A stretch of DNA of 64,000 bases from JALYRV01 sp035512575 (GTDB lineage Bacteria; Acidobacteriota; Vicinamibacteria; Vicinamibacterales; SCN-69-37). A program made the translations under genes and the position numbers. Shown piece after piece: positions 44,769 to 54,929 of the stretch. The stretch is taken from positions 1 to 64,000 of the forward strand of contig DATKDT010000152.1 in NCBI GenBank assembly GCA_035512575.1, in the 5' to 3' direction. The notes beneath the pieces were generated by a model. That model searched no databases. It was not told the origin of the DNA and saw only the letters and a program-made list of their open reading frames with translations. Numbering within the stretch: position 1 is the stretch's first letter; every line of letters begins with the position of its first letter.

Positions 44769-45556
44769 CAGTCCCCAGGCGCGGCAATCGCAATCAGCAC
44801 GGCGGTGATGTTGTCGGGGCCGCCCGCGGCGTTGGCGGCCTCGATCAGAGCCTGGCAGGCCTCCTCGAGACCCTGGCTCGACGCGATCCGGCCCATCTCC
44901 TCGGGCGCGACGGCGCCGGAGAGGCCGTCGCTGCAGAGCAGCAGGCGATCGCCCGGCTCGAGCTTCATCTCGATGACGTCGACCTCCGGATCCGCGCCGC
45001 CGGAAATCGCGCGCGTCACGACGTTGCGCCACGGATGCCGGCGCGCGTCGGTATCGCTCATCACACCGGATCGAATCTGCTCGCCCACCCACGAATGATC
45101 GTCGGTCAGCTGCTGCAGCGCGCCGTCACGGAACAGGTACACGCGGCTGTCGCCGACGTGGCCGATCGCGGCGTTGACGCCGCCCGAGGGCTCTTCGTCC
45201 AGAATCACGGCCGACGCGGTGGTCGCCATGCCGCGCAGCTCCTGGTGGGTTTCCATGCGCTGCGCGACCTGCCGGTTGGCCAGGCGGAACGCGGCCTTCA
45301 GGCGGTTGGCGTCAACCGACAGCGCGGGATCGAAGGGAAAGGGCCACGTGCGGTTGGTGTCGCGCGCGCGGGTGTCGTTCGCGAAGGCCTCGAAGGTCTC
45401 AGCCGTGATCTTCGACGCGACCTCGCCCGCGGCGTGGCCGCCCATGCCGTCGGCGACCAGGAACAGCCCGAGATCCGGGCGCGCGGCGTACGCGTCCTCG
45501 TTCGAGTCCCGTCTCAGTCCAGGATGCGTTGCGACGGCCCACGAAAGCCGTGACAT
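44768..45556 (-). CDS. PP2C-type serine/threonine phosphatase (Stp1/PrpC-like)
   Basis: A 262-residue PPM phosphatase: RRDSNEDAY, VADGMGGHAAG, GHVGDSRVYLFRDG, LLCSDGLSGAV and GGPDNITAVLI, containing all the metal-binding Asp positions. Usually reverses PknB-like kinase action, but no kinase gene is adjacent. It lies between the ATP synthase epsilon gene (5 bp) and wzm (TGATG overlap), so the phosphatase, energy and export genes may share a transcript. Confidence 0.93.
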   Translation of the reverse strand: MSRLSWAVATHPGLRRDSNEDAYAARPDLGLFLVADGMGGHAAGEVASKITAETFEAFANDTRARDTNRTWPFPFDPALSVDANRLKAAFRLANRQVAQRMETHQELRGMATTASAVILDEEPSGGVNAAIGHVGDSRVYLFRDGALQQLTDDHSWVGEQIRSGVMSDTDARRHPWRNVVTRAISGGADPEVDVIEMKLEPGDRLLLCSDGLSGAVAPEEMGRIASSQGLEEACQALIEAANAAGGPDNITAVLIAIAAPGD

Positions 45557-45561
45557 GCGGA

Positions 45562-45828
45562 TCAGACTGTCGGCGCGACGGGCGCGCTCGCCTCGGCGAG
45601 GATGGTCACCCGGTCGGGCAGGACTTCGGCGAAGCCGCCCGAGATCTCGAGGTGGGTCTTGTCCTGTCCCTTGCGGTACCAGAGATCGCCGCTCTTGAGC
45701 GTCGCGAGCAGCGGCGTGTGGCCGGGCAGCACGCCGAGATAGCCGTCCTCGGCGGGCACCACGGCCTCGTCGACCTCCTCGCGCACGAGCACCCGCTCTG
45801 GCGTGACGATTTCGAGGCGGAACGGCAT
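45562..45828 (-). CDS. atpC: ATP synthase epsilon subunit, short form
   Basis: An 88-residue protein equal to the N-terminal beta-barrel domain (FRLEIVTPERVLVREEV ... DGYLGVLPGHTPLL ... ISGGFAEVLPDRVTILAE). The C-terminal two-helix inhibitory domain of the usual 130-140-residue subunit is missing. It should still couple gamma to the c ring but not carry the ATP-hydrolysis brake. Confidence 0.93.
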   Translation of the reverse strand: MPFRLEIVTPERVLVREEVDEAVVPAEDGYLGVLPGHTPLLATLKSGDLWYRKGQDKTHLEISGGFAEVLPDRVTILAEASAPVAPTV

Positions 45829-45831
45829 GCG

Positions 45832-47292
<1,461 letters not shown>

Positions 47293-47324
47293 GCTTCTGT
47301 GTCCTGTGTCCTGTGTTCTGTGTT
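47293..47324. repeat. AGAACAC heptamer tract between atpG and atpD
   Basis: On the coding strand, atpG's stop TAG runs directly into the repeat (TAGAACAC, AGAACAC, AGGACAC, AGGACAC, AGAAGC) and the next bases are the atpD ATG. The whole 32-bp intra-operon spacer is therefore repeat, with no recognisable ribosome site for atpD. Confidence 0.85.
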
Positions 47325-48188
47325 CTAGAGAGCTTCCGCCCCTGAAACGACTTCGATGATTTCGCGCGTAATCGCCGCCTGGCGCACCTTGTTCATGTAG
47401 AGCGTCAGGCTGTCGAGAATCTCCGACGAGTTGCGCGTGGCGGCGTCCATGGCCGTCATCCGCGCGGCATGCTCGGCCGCCGCCGACTCGAGCAGCGCGC
47501 GCCACACCTGCGTCTCGACGTGCCGCGGCAGCAGCGATCCCAGAATCTGCTCGGGGCCCGGCTCGAACAGATAGTCGACCTGCTGGCCCGCACCCGGCTC
47601 GATCTCGAGGCGCGGAATCGGCAGCAGCCGCTCGATCACGACACGCTGCGAGATGATCGACTTGAACTCGTTGTAGACGAGATACACGCTGTTGACGCGT
47701 CCAGTGGTGAACTCGTCGATGGCCGCCTCGGCGATCTTCCGCGCGTCCTCGTACTGCACCTTCTGAAAGATGTTGACCGCCTCGTAGCGGACATCGAACC
47801 CGCGCCGCACGAAGAAGTCGCGCCCCTTGCGGCCGACCAGGCCCACGGCTACTTCCCCTCCGGCGTCCTTCGCGATGAAGTTGTTCGCGGCCTTCACGAC
47901 GTTGGCGTTGAAGCTGCCCGCCAAGCCGCGATCCGCGGTGATCACGATCAGCAGCGTTGGCGCGCCGGCCGCCGGACGGTCCTCGAGCAGCGGATGCGCG
48001 TCGGGCTCGACCCGCGCCGCGAGGCCGTTGAGCACGCGCAGCATCTCGGTGGCGAACGGCCGCGCGGAGATCAGGCGCTCCTGCGCGCGGCGCAGCTTCG
48101 ACGCCGCGACCATTTTCATGGCCTTGGTGATCTGCTGCGTCGATTTCACCGCGCGGATGCGGCGACGAAGATCCAATAAAGAGGGCAT
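47325..48188 (-). CDS. atpG: ATP synthase gamma subunit
   Basis: A 287-residue subunit: LLDLRRRIRAVKSTQQITKAMKMVAASKLRRA at the N-terminus, ITADRGLAGSFN, and MTAMDAATRNSSEILDSLTLYMNKVRQAAITREIIEVVSGAEAL at the C-terminus, all family hallmarks of the central shaft. Start ATG 48188 lies 1 bp after atpA's stop. Confidence 0.96.
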   Translation of the reverse strand: MPSLLDLRRRIRAVKSTQQITKAMKMVAASKLRRAQERLISARPFATEMLRVLNGLAARVEPDAHPLLEDRPAAGAPTLLIVITADRGLAGSFNANVVKAANNFIAKDAGGEVAVGLVGRKGRDFFVRRGFDVRYEAVNIFQKVQYEDARKIAEAAIDEFTTGRVNSVYLVYNEFKSIISQRVVIERLLPIPRLEIEPGAGQQVDYLFEPGPEQILGSLLPRHVETQVWRALLESAAAEHAARMTAMDAATRNSSEILDSLTLYMNKVRQAAITREIIEVVSGAEAL

Positions 48189-48189
48189 G

Positions 48190-49713
<1,524 letters not shown>

Positions 49714-49716
49714 CGT

Positions 49717-50271
49717 CTACTGACCACTCTCTACCAACTGTTCCTTCATCTTTTCCAGCTGACGCGCGACGCTGCCGTCGTACACCACCGAGCCCACGCG
49801 CGCGACGACGCCGCCGAGGATCGCGGCGTCGACCTTGGACTCGACGAGCACCTGGCGGCCCGTGGCGCGGCCCAGCGCGTCGGCCACCGCCTTCGTCCGA
49901 TCGGCGTCGAGCGGCACCGCCGTCGTCACCTCCGCGCGCACGATCTGGCGGTGATCCATCACGCGCTCGCCGTACGCGCGCGCGATGGCCGCAACGAGGC
50001 CGAGCCGATCGCGGTCGGCGAGCAAGCCCAGCGTGCGCGCGACGGGATCGGAGACGGCGCCCGCCTGTGCGACGAGCGCGTCGATGAGCGCGCGCTTCTT
50101 CGCGGCGGGCACCGCGGGATTCGTGATCACGGCGTGCAGGCCGGCGTTGCCCGAGACGAGCGCCGCGAAGTCGTCGAGCTCGCGTCCAATGCGATCGAGA
50201 TCGCCGTTCTGCCGCAGCACGACGTCGAAGAGCGCGCGGGCGTAGCGGCGGGCCGCGGTGGCCGGGGTCAT
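49717..50271 (-). CDS. atpH: ATP synthase delta subunit
   Basis: A 184-residue stator subunit: AARRYARALFDVVLRQ at the N-terminus and ILGGVVARVGSVVYDGSVARQLEKMKEQLVE at the C-terminus. It links alpha to the b subunits. ATG overlaps the stop of the b subunit gene by ATGA. Confidence 0.94.
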   Translation of the reverse strand: MTPATAARRYARALFDVVLRQNGDLDRIGRELDDFAALVSGNAGLHAVITNPAVPAAKKRALIDALVAQAGAVSDPVARTLGLLADRDRLGLVAAIARAYGERVMDHRQIVRAEVTTAVPLDADRTKAVADALGRATGRQVLVESKVDAAILGGVVARVGSVVYDGSVARQLEKMKEQLVESGQ

Positions 50272-50852
50272 GCGCGCACCTGCGTGAGATAGCGGTCGAT
50301 GAGCCGCGTCTGATCCGCCGGCGTGATGTCGCGCTCGATGCGCGCCCGGGCGACGGCGGAGGCCTGCGCGGCGGTTTCTTCCACCAGCGCGCGGCGCGCC
50401 AGCCGGTACTGCTGATCGATTTCGCGCCGCGTCTGCGTGAGCAGGCGCTCGCGCTCGGCCGCGGCGGTCGCCTTGATGCGGGCCTGCTCGGCCTGCACTT
50501 CCCCGGCGCCGCGCGTCTTGAGCGCCTCGAGCTCGGCGGGCAGCGCCGCGAGCCGGCTTTCGATGCGGGCGAGATCCGCCGACGCCTGCTCACGCGTGGC
50601 CTTCGCTTCGACCAGGGCGTGCCGGATCTGCTGGCTGCGGTCGACGAGATAGTTGGCGAGCGGGCGGCGGAGGAAGTGCACGAGGATGGCGACGAGCACC
50701 GCGAAGTTGAACAGCTTCGCGATGGTGGACATGATGCCGCCGCCTTCGGCCTCGGCCGCCAGCGCCTCCGACGGCGCGATCAGCACCACGATCAGCGCGA
50801 GTACAGCGCGGCGCGCAAGCGGCGCGCGACGGATTGCCATCCAGTTCTTCAT
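50268..50852 (-). CDS. atpF: ATP synthase b subunit with signal-like N-terminus
   Basis: A 194-residue b-type stator protein. An extra N-terminal hydrophobic segment (RRAVLALIVVLIAPSEALA) precedes the membrane helix (IAKLFNFAVLVAILVHFLRRPL, about 44-65) and a long charged helical stalk. The extra segment looks like a cleaved signal; a later start at GGGIMSTIAKLF is possible. It is the second of two b-type genes in tandem. Confidence 0.88.
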   Translation of the reverse strand: MKNWMAIRRAPLARRAVLALIVVLIAPSEALAAEAEGGGIMSTIAKLFNFAVLVAILVHFLRRPLANYLVDRSQQIRHALVEAKATREQASADLARIESRLAALPAELEALKTRGAGEVQAEQARIKATAAAERERLLTQTRREIDQQYRLARRALVEETAAQASAVARARIERDITPADQTRLIDRYLTQVRA

Positions 50853-50886
50853 GAACCCGTTACCTGACGTTCGGAAGGAGCGGCGC

Positions 50887-51312
50887 CTACGACGCCTGGC
50901 GTCCCAGAATGCGGCCCGCCGCCTCGGCGCCGAGCTTCTCGGCGTCGCCGCGCAGCTGGGCGCGCGCCTGGTCGACGTCGGCCTGCAGTTTCGCGCTCGC
51001 CTCGGCCAGCGCCGACGCCGCGTCGGCGCGCGTCTCGTCGAGCAGCTTCGCGCGCTCGTCGTTGGCGACCCGCCGCATGTCGTCCATCTGCCGGTAGACC
51101 TCGCCGCGCGCTTCGGCGGTCTTCCGTTCGAATTCCTCGGTCGCCGTGCGCGCTTCGGCCGCGGCGCGCTCGGCCAGCGCGCGCGCCGAATCGATCGCCT
51201 GCTGGCGCGCTTCCATCGTGTTCGTCAGCGGCTTGATCAACAGTCGATTGACGACGAAGGTCAGGACGAGGACGAAGAAGATGACCCAGAGCAGGGAAAG
51301 ATTCAGTTCCAA
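50887..51312 (-). CDS. atpF2: ATP synthase b' subunit
   Basis: A 141-residue protein: membrane helix LSLLWVIFFVLVLTFVVNRLLIKPL then a heptad-rich stalk up to GRILGRQ. Together with the following b gene it gives the heterodimeric b/b' stator found in several phyla. First gene of the atp run; the leader 51313-51385 should hold the promoter. Confidence 0.88.
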   Translation of the reverse strand: MELNLSLLWVIFFVLVLTFVVNRLLIKPLTNTMEARQQAIDSARALAERAAAEARTATEEFERKTAEARGEVYRQMDDMRRVANDERAKLLDETRADAASALAEASAKLQADVDQARAQLRGDAEKLGAEAAGRILGRQAS

Positions 51313-51385
51313 AACCTAAAATTTATATCACACGTGGCGGGCCCTTGTACCCATCTTCACAAGCACTTGCGCGGATGAAACCCCC
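51313..51385 (-). promoter_or_regulatory. Leader/promoter region of the atp operon (between selD and atp b')
   Basis: The 73-bp gap has an AT-rich TGATATAAATTT on the coding strand about 20 bp before the b' ATG. TATAAA could serve as a -10 element, but no good -35 lies at the right distance. selD and the atp genes may also read through. Tentative. Confidence 0.35.
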
Positions 51386-52432
51386 TCACAGAAGCCGGAC
51401 GTGCACGCCCGGCTCCGCCTCGACGGCACGGCCCACGGCATGCCCGCCGGCGCCTGCGGCGGCCAGATGGGCCCTAAGTTCTTCAAGATGAGCGGGTTGT
51501 ACTGAAATCAGCAGCCCGCCGGACGTCTGCGGGTCAAACGCCACGAGCCGGCGCGCGCGGCTGACGGTTGAGGCGGTCTGCACGCCTCCTCCGAAGTGGG
51601 CGTCGTTACTGCGGCCGCCGCCCGGCAGGTTGTCCTCCGCAAGCGCTTCGACGCCCTCGAGCATCGGCAGCGCTGCGGCGTCGAGCACCAGCGTCACGCC
51701 GCTCGCCGCCGCCATCTCCGAGCCATGCCCGGCAAGGCCGAAACCGGTGATGTCGGTACACGCCCGGACGGCGCCGGGCGGCAGCTTCGCGATCGCTTCC
51801 GCGGCGCCCCGGTTGAGCGCGGTCATGCTGGCGACCGCCGCGTCGGCCGACGCCTGCGGCGCGCGATCGAATTTCATGGCCGTCGCAATGATGCCGGTGC
51901 CGAGCGCCTTGGTGAGCACCAGCACGTCGCCTGGCCGCGCGCCGCTGTTGGTGAGTACTTGCGTCGGATCGATCGCGCCGGTGATCGCATAGCCGAACTT
52001 GATCTCCACATCGGACACCGTGTGCCCGCCAAGCAGCGCGACGCCCGCTTCGCGCAGCGTGTCGTGGCCGCCGAGAAAGATCTGGCGGATCACGTCGGCG
52101 CCGGGACCGTCCTTCGCCGGCAGCGCCGCAATCGCCAGGGCCGTGAGCGGCCGGCCGCCCATCGCGTAGACGTCGCTCATCGCGTTGGCGGCGGCAATGC
52201 GTCCGTACGTATAGGGATCGTCGACAACCGGCGTGAAGAAATCCACCGTCTGCACCAGCGCCGGGCCCCCCTCCCACCTGTACACACCCGCATCGTCCGC
52301 GGTCCTGAAGTCGACGAGGACACGGTCATCGGTGGTGTGAGGAATGGCGCCCAGCACCTGGGCGAGCTCGCCCGCGGCGAGTTTGCTCGCTCAACCCGCG
52401 CAGGCGGCGTAGCTGGTCAGTCGTCTGGTCAT
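51386..52432 (-). CDS. selD: Selenide, water dikinase (SelD) with in-frame UGA selenocysteine
   Basis: A 348-residue enzyme making selenophosphate from selenide and ATP. The recognisable region (DDAGVYRW, TVDFFTPVVDDPYTYGRIAAANAMSDVYAMGG, GGHTV, DITGFGLAGHGSEM, DPQTSGGLL) begins soon after residue 26. Upstream in frame, ATG 52432 reads MTRRLTSYAACAG, a UGA at codon 14 (52393-52391), then ASKLAAGELAQVL. This aligns with the GAGCGCK block of E. coli SelD, putting UGA exactly at catalytic Cys17 and keeping the following Lys. The ATG overlaps parB's stop by ATGA. A SECIS-like hairpin follows. Confidence 0.9.
52348..52364 (-). promoter_or_regulatory. Bacterial SECIS-like hairpin in selD
   Basis: On the minus strand CGCCC pairs with GGGCG across the loop AGGUGCU. 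The loop starts 31 nt after the selD UGA, within the window expected for bacterial SECIS elements, and it begins AGGU like the SelB-binding loop of E. coli fdhF. An additional small hairpin (GCGAG/CTCGC) lies directly after the UGA. Confidence 0.65.
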
Positions 52433-53280
52433 TCGGTCAACTTTTCGAAAATGCGGTTCAACTCGTCTTCGCTCGTGAACTCTATCTGGATTCGTCCTCC
52501 TTTACCCCGCCGCACGATCTCGACGTCGGTGCCGAGCGCGAAGCGCAGTTTCTCTTCGGCGGCGCGCGTGTTCGGGTCCTTCTTCCTTTCCGGCTTCGCC
52601 GGCGCCGCGGGCTCGCCCTGGCGTTTGACGAACGCCTCGGTCTCGCGCACCGACAGGCCTTTGGCCACGATGTCTCGCGCGAGCTGGCGCTGCGCGGCGG
52701 GCGACTCCAGCCCGAGCAGGGCGCGCGCGTGGCCCATCGAGAGCGATCCGTCCGACACGAGATTGCGTACTTCGCCGGGCAGCCGCAGCAGGCGCAGCGT
52801 GTTGGCGACCGACGATCGATCCTTTCCTACCGCCGCCGCAATCGCGTCCTGGGTCAGGTGCAGCTCGTCGGCCAGACGCCGATACGCCGAGGCTTCTTCG
52901 ATTGGATTGAGATCGTCGCGCTGAAGATTCTCGACGAGCGCCACTTCGAGCAGCCGGTCATCGGGCACGTCGCGGACGATGACGGGCACCTTCAGGAGGC
53001 CGGCGCGCTGGGCCGCGCGCCAGCGGCGCTCGCCCGCGATGATCTCGAATCGATCGCCGGCGCGGCGCGCCAGAATCGGCTGGATGATGCCGTTGCTGCG
53101 AATCGACTGCGCGAGATGCTCGAGGCTCGCCTCGTCGAACACGCTGCGCGGCTGCTGTGGATTGGGCGTGAGCCGATCGAGATCGATCTCGAACGGCTTG
53201 TCGCGCGGCGGCGCGTCGCCGGCCGCGTCGGGAATCAGCGCGCTCAGCCCGCGTCCGAGCGCGGGACGTTTCTCAGCCAT
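52429..53280 (-). CDS. parB: Chromosome partitioning protein ParB
   Basis: A 283-residue protein. It opens AEKRPALGRGLSALIPDA (typical N-terminal ParA-stimulating peptide), then the CTPase/ParB domain (ITPN-like LTPNPQQPRSVFDEASLEHLAQSI; GERRWRAAQRAG), the HTH (LTQDAIAAAVGKDRSSVANTLRLLRLP) and a C-terminal dimer domain. The start at 53280 is chosen because upstream in-frame sequence is heptamer repeat. Its stop overlaps selD's ATG. Confidence 0.95.
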   Translation of the reverse strand: MAEKRPALGRGLSALIPDAAGDAPPRDKPFEIDLDRLTPNPQQPRSVFDEASLEHLAQSIRSNGIIQPILARRAGDRFEIIAGERRWRAAQRAGLLKVPVIVRDVPDDRLLEVALVENLQRDDLNPIEEASAYRRLADELHLTQDAIAAAVGKDRSSVANTLRLLRLPGEVRNLVSDGSLSMGHARALLGLESPAAQRQLARDIVAKGLSVRETEAFVKRQGEPAAPAKPERKKDPNTRAAEEKLRFALGTDVEIVRRGKGGRIQIEFTSEDELNRIFEKLTE

Positions 53281-53285
53281 CACGA

Positions 53286-53356
53286 CAACTCCAAACTCAG
53301 AACACAGAACGTAGAACTCAGAACGCCGAACTCCGAACGCCGAACGCCGAACGTCG
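53286..53356. repeat. GTTCGGC/GTTCTGA heptamer tract between parA and parB
   Basis: On the coding strand: TTCGGCG, TTCGGCG, TTCGGAG, TTCGGCG, TTCTGAG, TTCTACG, TTCTGTG, TTCTGAG, a period-7 run of about 10 units. It begins within parA's 3' end, contains its stop (53320-53318) and reaches to 6 bp before the parB ATG. Confidence 0.85.
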
Positions 53357-54124
53357 AGCAAGGAACTCTTTCGCGAGCGCGACGTGGGCTTCGGCGCCGC
53401 GGCTCTTCACGTCGTAGAGGATGGCCGGCAGGCCGTGGCTGGGCGCCTCGCCGAGCCGGATGTTGCGCGGGATCACGGTCTCGTAGACCTTGTCGCCGAA
53501 GTACTCGCGGATGTTGGCGCCGACCTGCTGTCCCAGGTTCGTGCGCTCGTCGTACATCGTCAGCAGCACGCCTTCGATCTCGAGGCGCGGATTGAGCGCG
53601 CCGCGCACGCGCTTGATGGTCGAGACGAGCTCGGCGATGCCCTCGAGCGCGAAGTACTCGCAGTTGAGGGGAATCAGCACGCTGTCGGCGGCGACGAGCG
53701 CGTTGAGCGTGAGCAGGCCCAGCGAGGGTGGCGAGTCGATCAGGATGTAGTCGAATGCCGGGCGCAGGGGCGTGAGCACGCGCTCGAGCCGGCGCTCGCG
53801 CTCAGGCAGCGAGACGAGCTCGATTTCGGCGCCCGTGAGGTTGCGGTCGGCGGGCATCACGAAGAGCCGCTCGATCATCGAGCGCACGATGCGGTCGCCG
53901 TGCCGGGTGTCCTCGCCGGTAATGGCCTCGTAGACCGTGCCGCCGGGCCCGGTCTGGTTCTTGAGGCCGAGGCCGCTCGTCAGGTTGGCCTGGGGGTCCA
54001 TGTCGACGACGAGCACCTGCTGGTCGGCGAGGGCGAGGGAGGCGGCCAGATTGATGGCGGTGGTGGTCTTGGCGACGCCACCTTTCTGGTTGGCGACGGC
54101 AATGATCCTCGCTGTTTTGGTCAT
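53318..54124 (-). CDS. parA: Chromosome partitioning ATPase ParA (Soj)
   Basis: A 268-residue deviant-Walker ATPase: NQKGGVAKTTTAINLA (about 13-28) with the signature Lys, VVDMDPQANLTSGLG, LIDSPPSLGLLTLNAL. The core fold ends at about ALAKEFLA; the last 12 residues RRSAFGVRSSAF are encoded by the heptamer tract. Acts with ParB and the parS site at 54218 in origin segregation. ATG 54124. Confidence 0.95.
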   Translation of the reverse strand: MTKTARIIAVANQKGGVAKTTTAINLAASLALADQQVLVVDMDPQANLTSGLGLKNQTGPGGTVYEAITGEDTRHGDRIVRSMIERLFVMPADRNLTGAEIELVSLPERERRLERVLTPLRPAFDYILIDSPPSLGLLTLNALVAADSVLIPLNCEYFALEGIAELVSTIKRVRGALNPRLEIEGVLLTMYDERTNLGQQVGANIREYFGDKVYETVIPRNIRLGEAPSHGLPAILYDVKSRGAEAHVALAKEFLARRSAFGVRSSAF

Positions 54125-54205
54125 ACAACAGAAAACAAGATGACTGATCGGTCCCGCAGCAAAGTGTAGGCGGGTTGGGCGTGGGGCGTCAAATCAATTG
54201 ATGGG

Positions 54206-54883
54206 TTAGACGTCCAGTGTTCCACGTGAAACACCCCGTCTGCCAACCGGACGCTTATCGAGAATGATGAGCTGGCTTCTAAGACTCTCCACCAGCGGCA
54301 CGGCTTCGGAAAAGGCAATGGTCGGCGGAGTGTTGATGTCTCCCACGGTTCCGGTCGGCCGGAAGAGAAAGAACCTGCCCCCGGGCTTCACGAAGGCCTG
54401 AATGCTTCCCAGTGTCCGCACGTCGACGCGAACGGCGCGCAGGCTCAGGATGTCGGCAAATTCATGCATTCCTGGGTCTGAGAGCAGAGTCTCGAACCGG
54501 CTGGTCCAGACCTGCGCTCTCAGGCCGAGCGTACGCACTGCTTCACGAAGAAACGCGGATTTGCGGACTTTTGCCTCCACCATGGTCACGCTGAGCTGAG
54601 GACTCGCGATCGCGAGCGGAATGGCGGGCGACCCGCCGCCGGAACCAATGTCGATGAGAGTAGCGTCCCTGGGCCGGACGGATCGGGCGGCCAGGAGGGG
54701 CTCGATCAGGAGGCGGTCCACAGCCTCGTCGCCGCCCGCCAGGTTGAGCGCCGTGAGGTTGATCTTGGCGTTCCAGCGCGAGAGCAGATCGTAGTAAATC
54801 TCGAGCTTGGCGGCAGCCGCCGGAGCCACGGCGAGACCGGCCTTCTGCGCCCTCCGTCTCAGCCTGCCCTGGAAGTCACGCAC
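54206..54883 (-). CDS. rsmG: 16S rRNA m7G527 methyltransferase RsmG
   Basis: A 225-residue SAM methyltransferase (GidB): YYDLLSRWNAKINLTAL, the SAM loop LIDIGSGGGSPAIPLAI, TMVEAKVRKSAFLREAVRTLGL. GTG 54883 is preferred (TTG 54886 is possible). The 3' end contains a parS site. Conserved neighbour of mnmG, parA and parB. Confidence 0.93.
   Translation of the reverse strand: MRDFQGRLRRRAQKAGLAVAPAAAAKLEIYYDLLSRWNAKINLTALNLAGGDEAVDRLLIEPLLAARSVRPRDATLIDIGSGGGSPAIPLAIASPQLSVTMVEAKVRKSAFLREAVRTLGLRAQVWTSRFETLLSDPGMHEFADILSLRAVRVDVRTLGSIQAFVKPGGRFFLFRPTGTVGDINTPPTIAFSEAVPLVESLRSQLIILDKRPVGRRGVSRGTLDV
54218..54233. other. parS centromere site
   Basis: TGTTCCACGTGAAACA, a perfect match to the consensus parS palindrome bound by ParB. 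It lies within the last codons of rsmG, about 1 kb from parB and 7 kb from dnaA, the expected origin-proximal place. Confidence 0.93.
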
Positions 54884-54897
54884 CAAGGCAGCATAAG

Positions 54898-54929
54898 TGG
54901 ATTTGTTGATTTGTTGATCTGTTGATTTA
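54898..54929. repeat. AACAAATC octamer tract between mnmG and rsmG
   Basis: On the coding strand the mnmG stop TAA is followed by ATCAACAG, ATCAACAA, ATCAACAA, ATCCAC, which fills most of the 43-bp spacer. It is AT-rich, unlike the flanks, and uses period 8. Confidence 0.75.
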
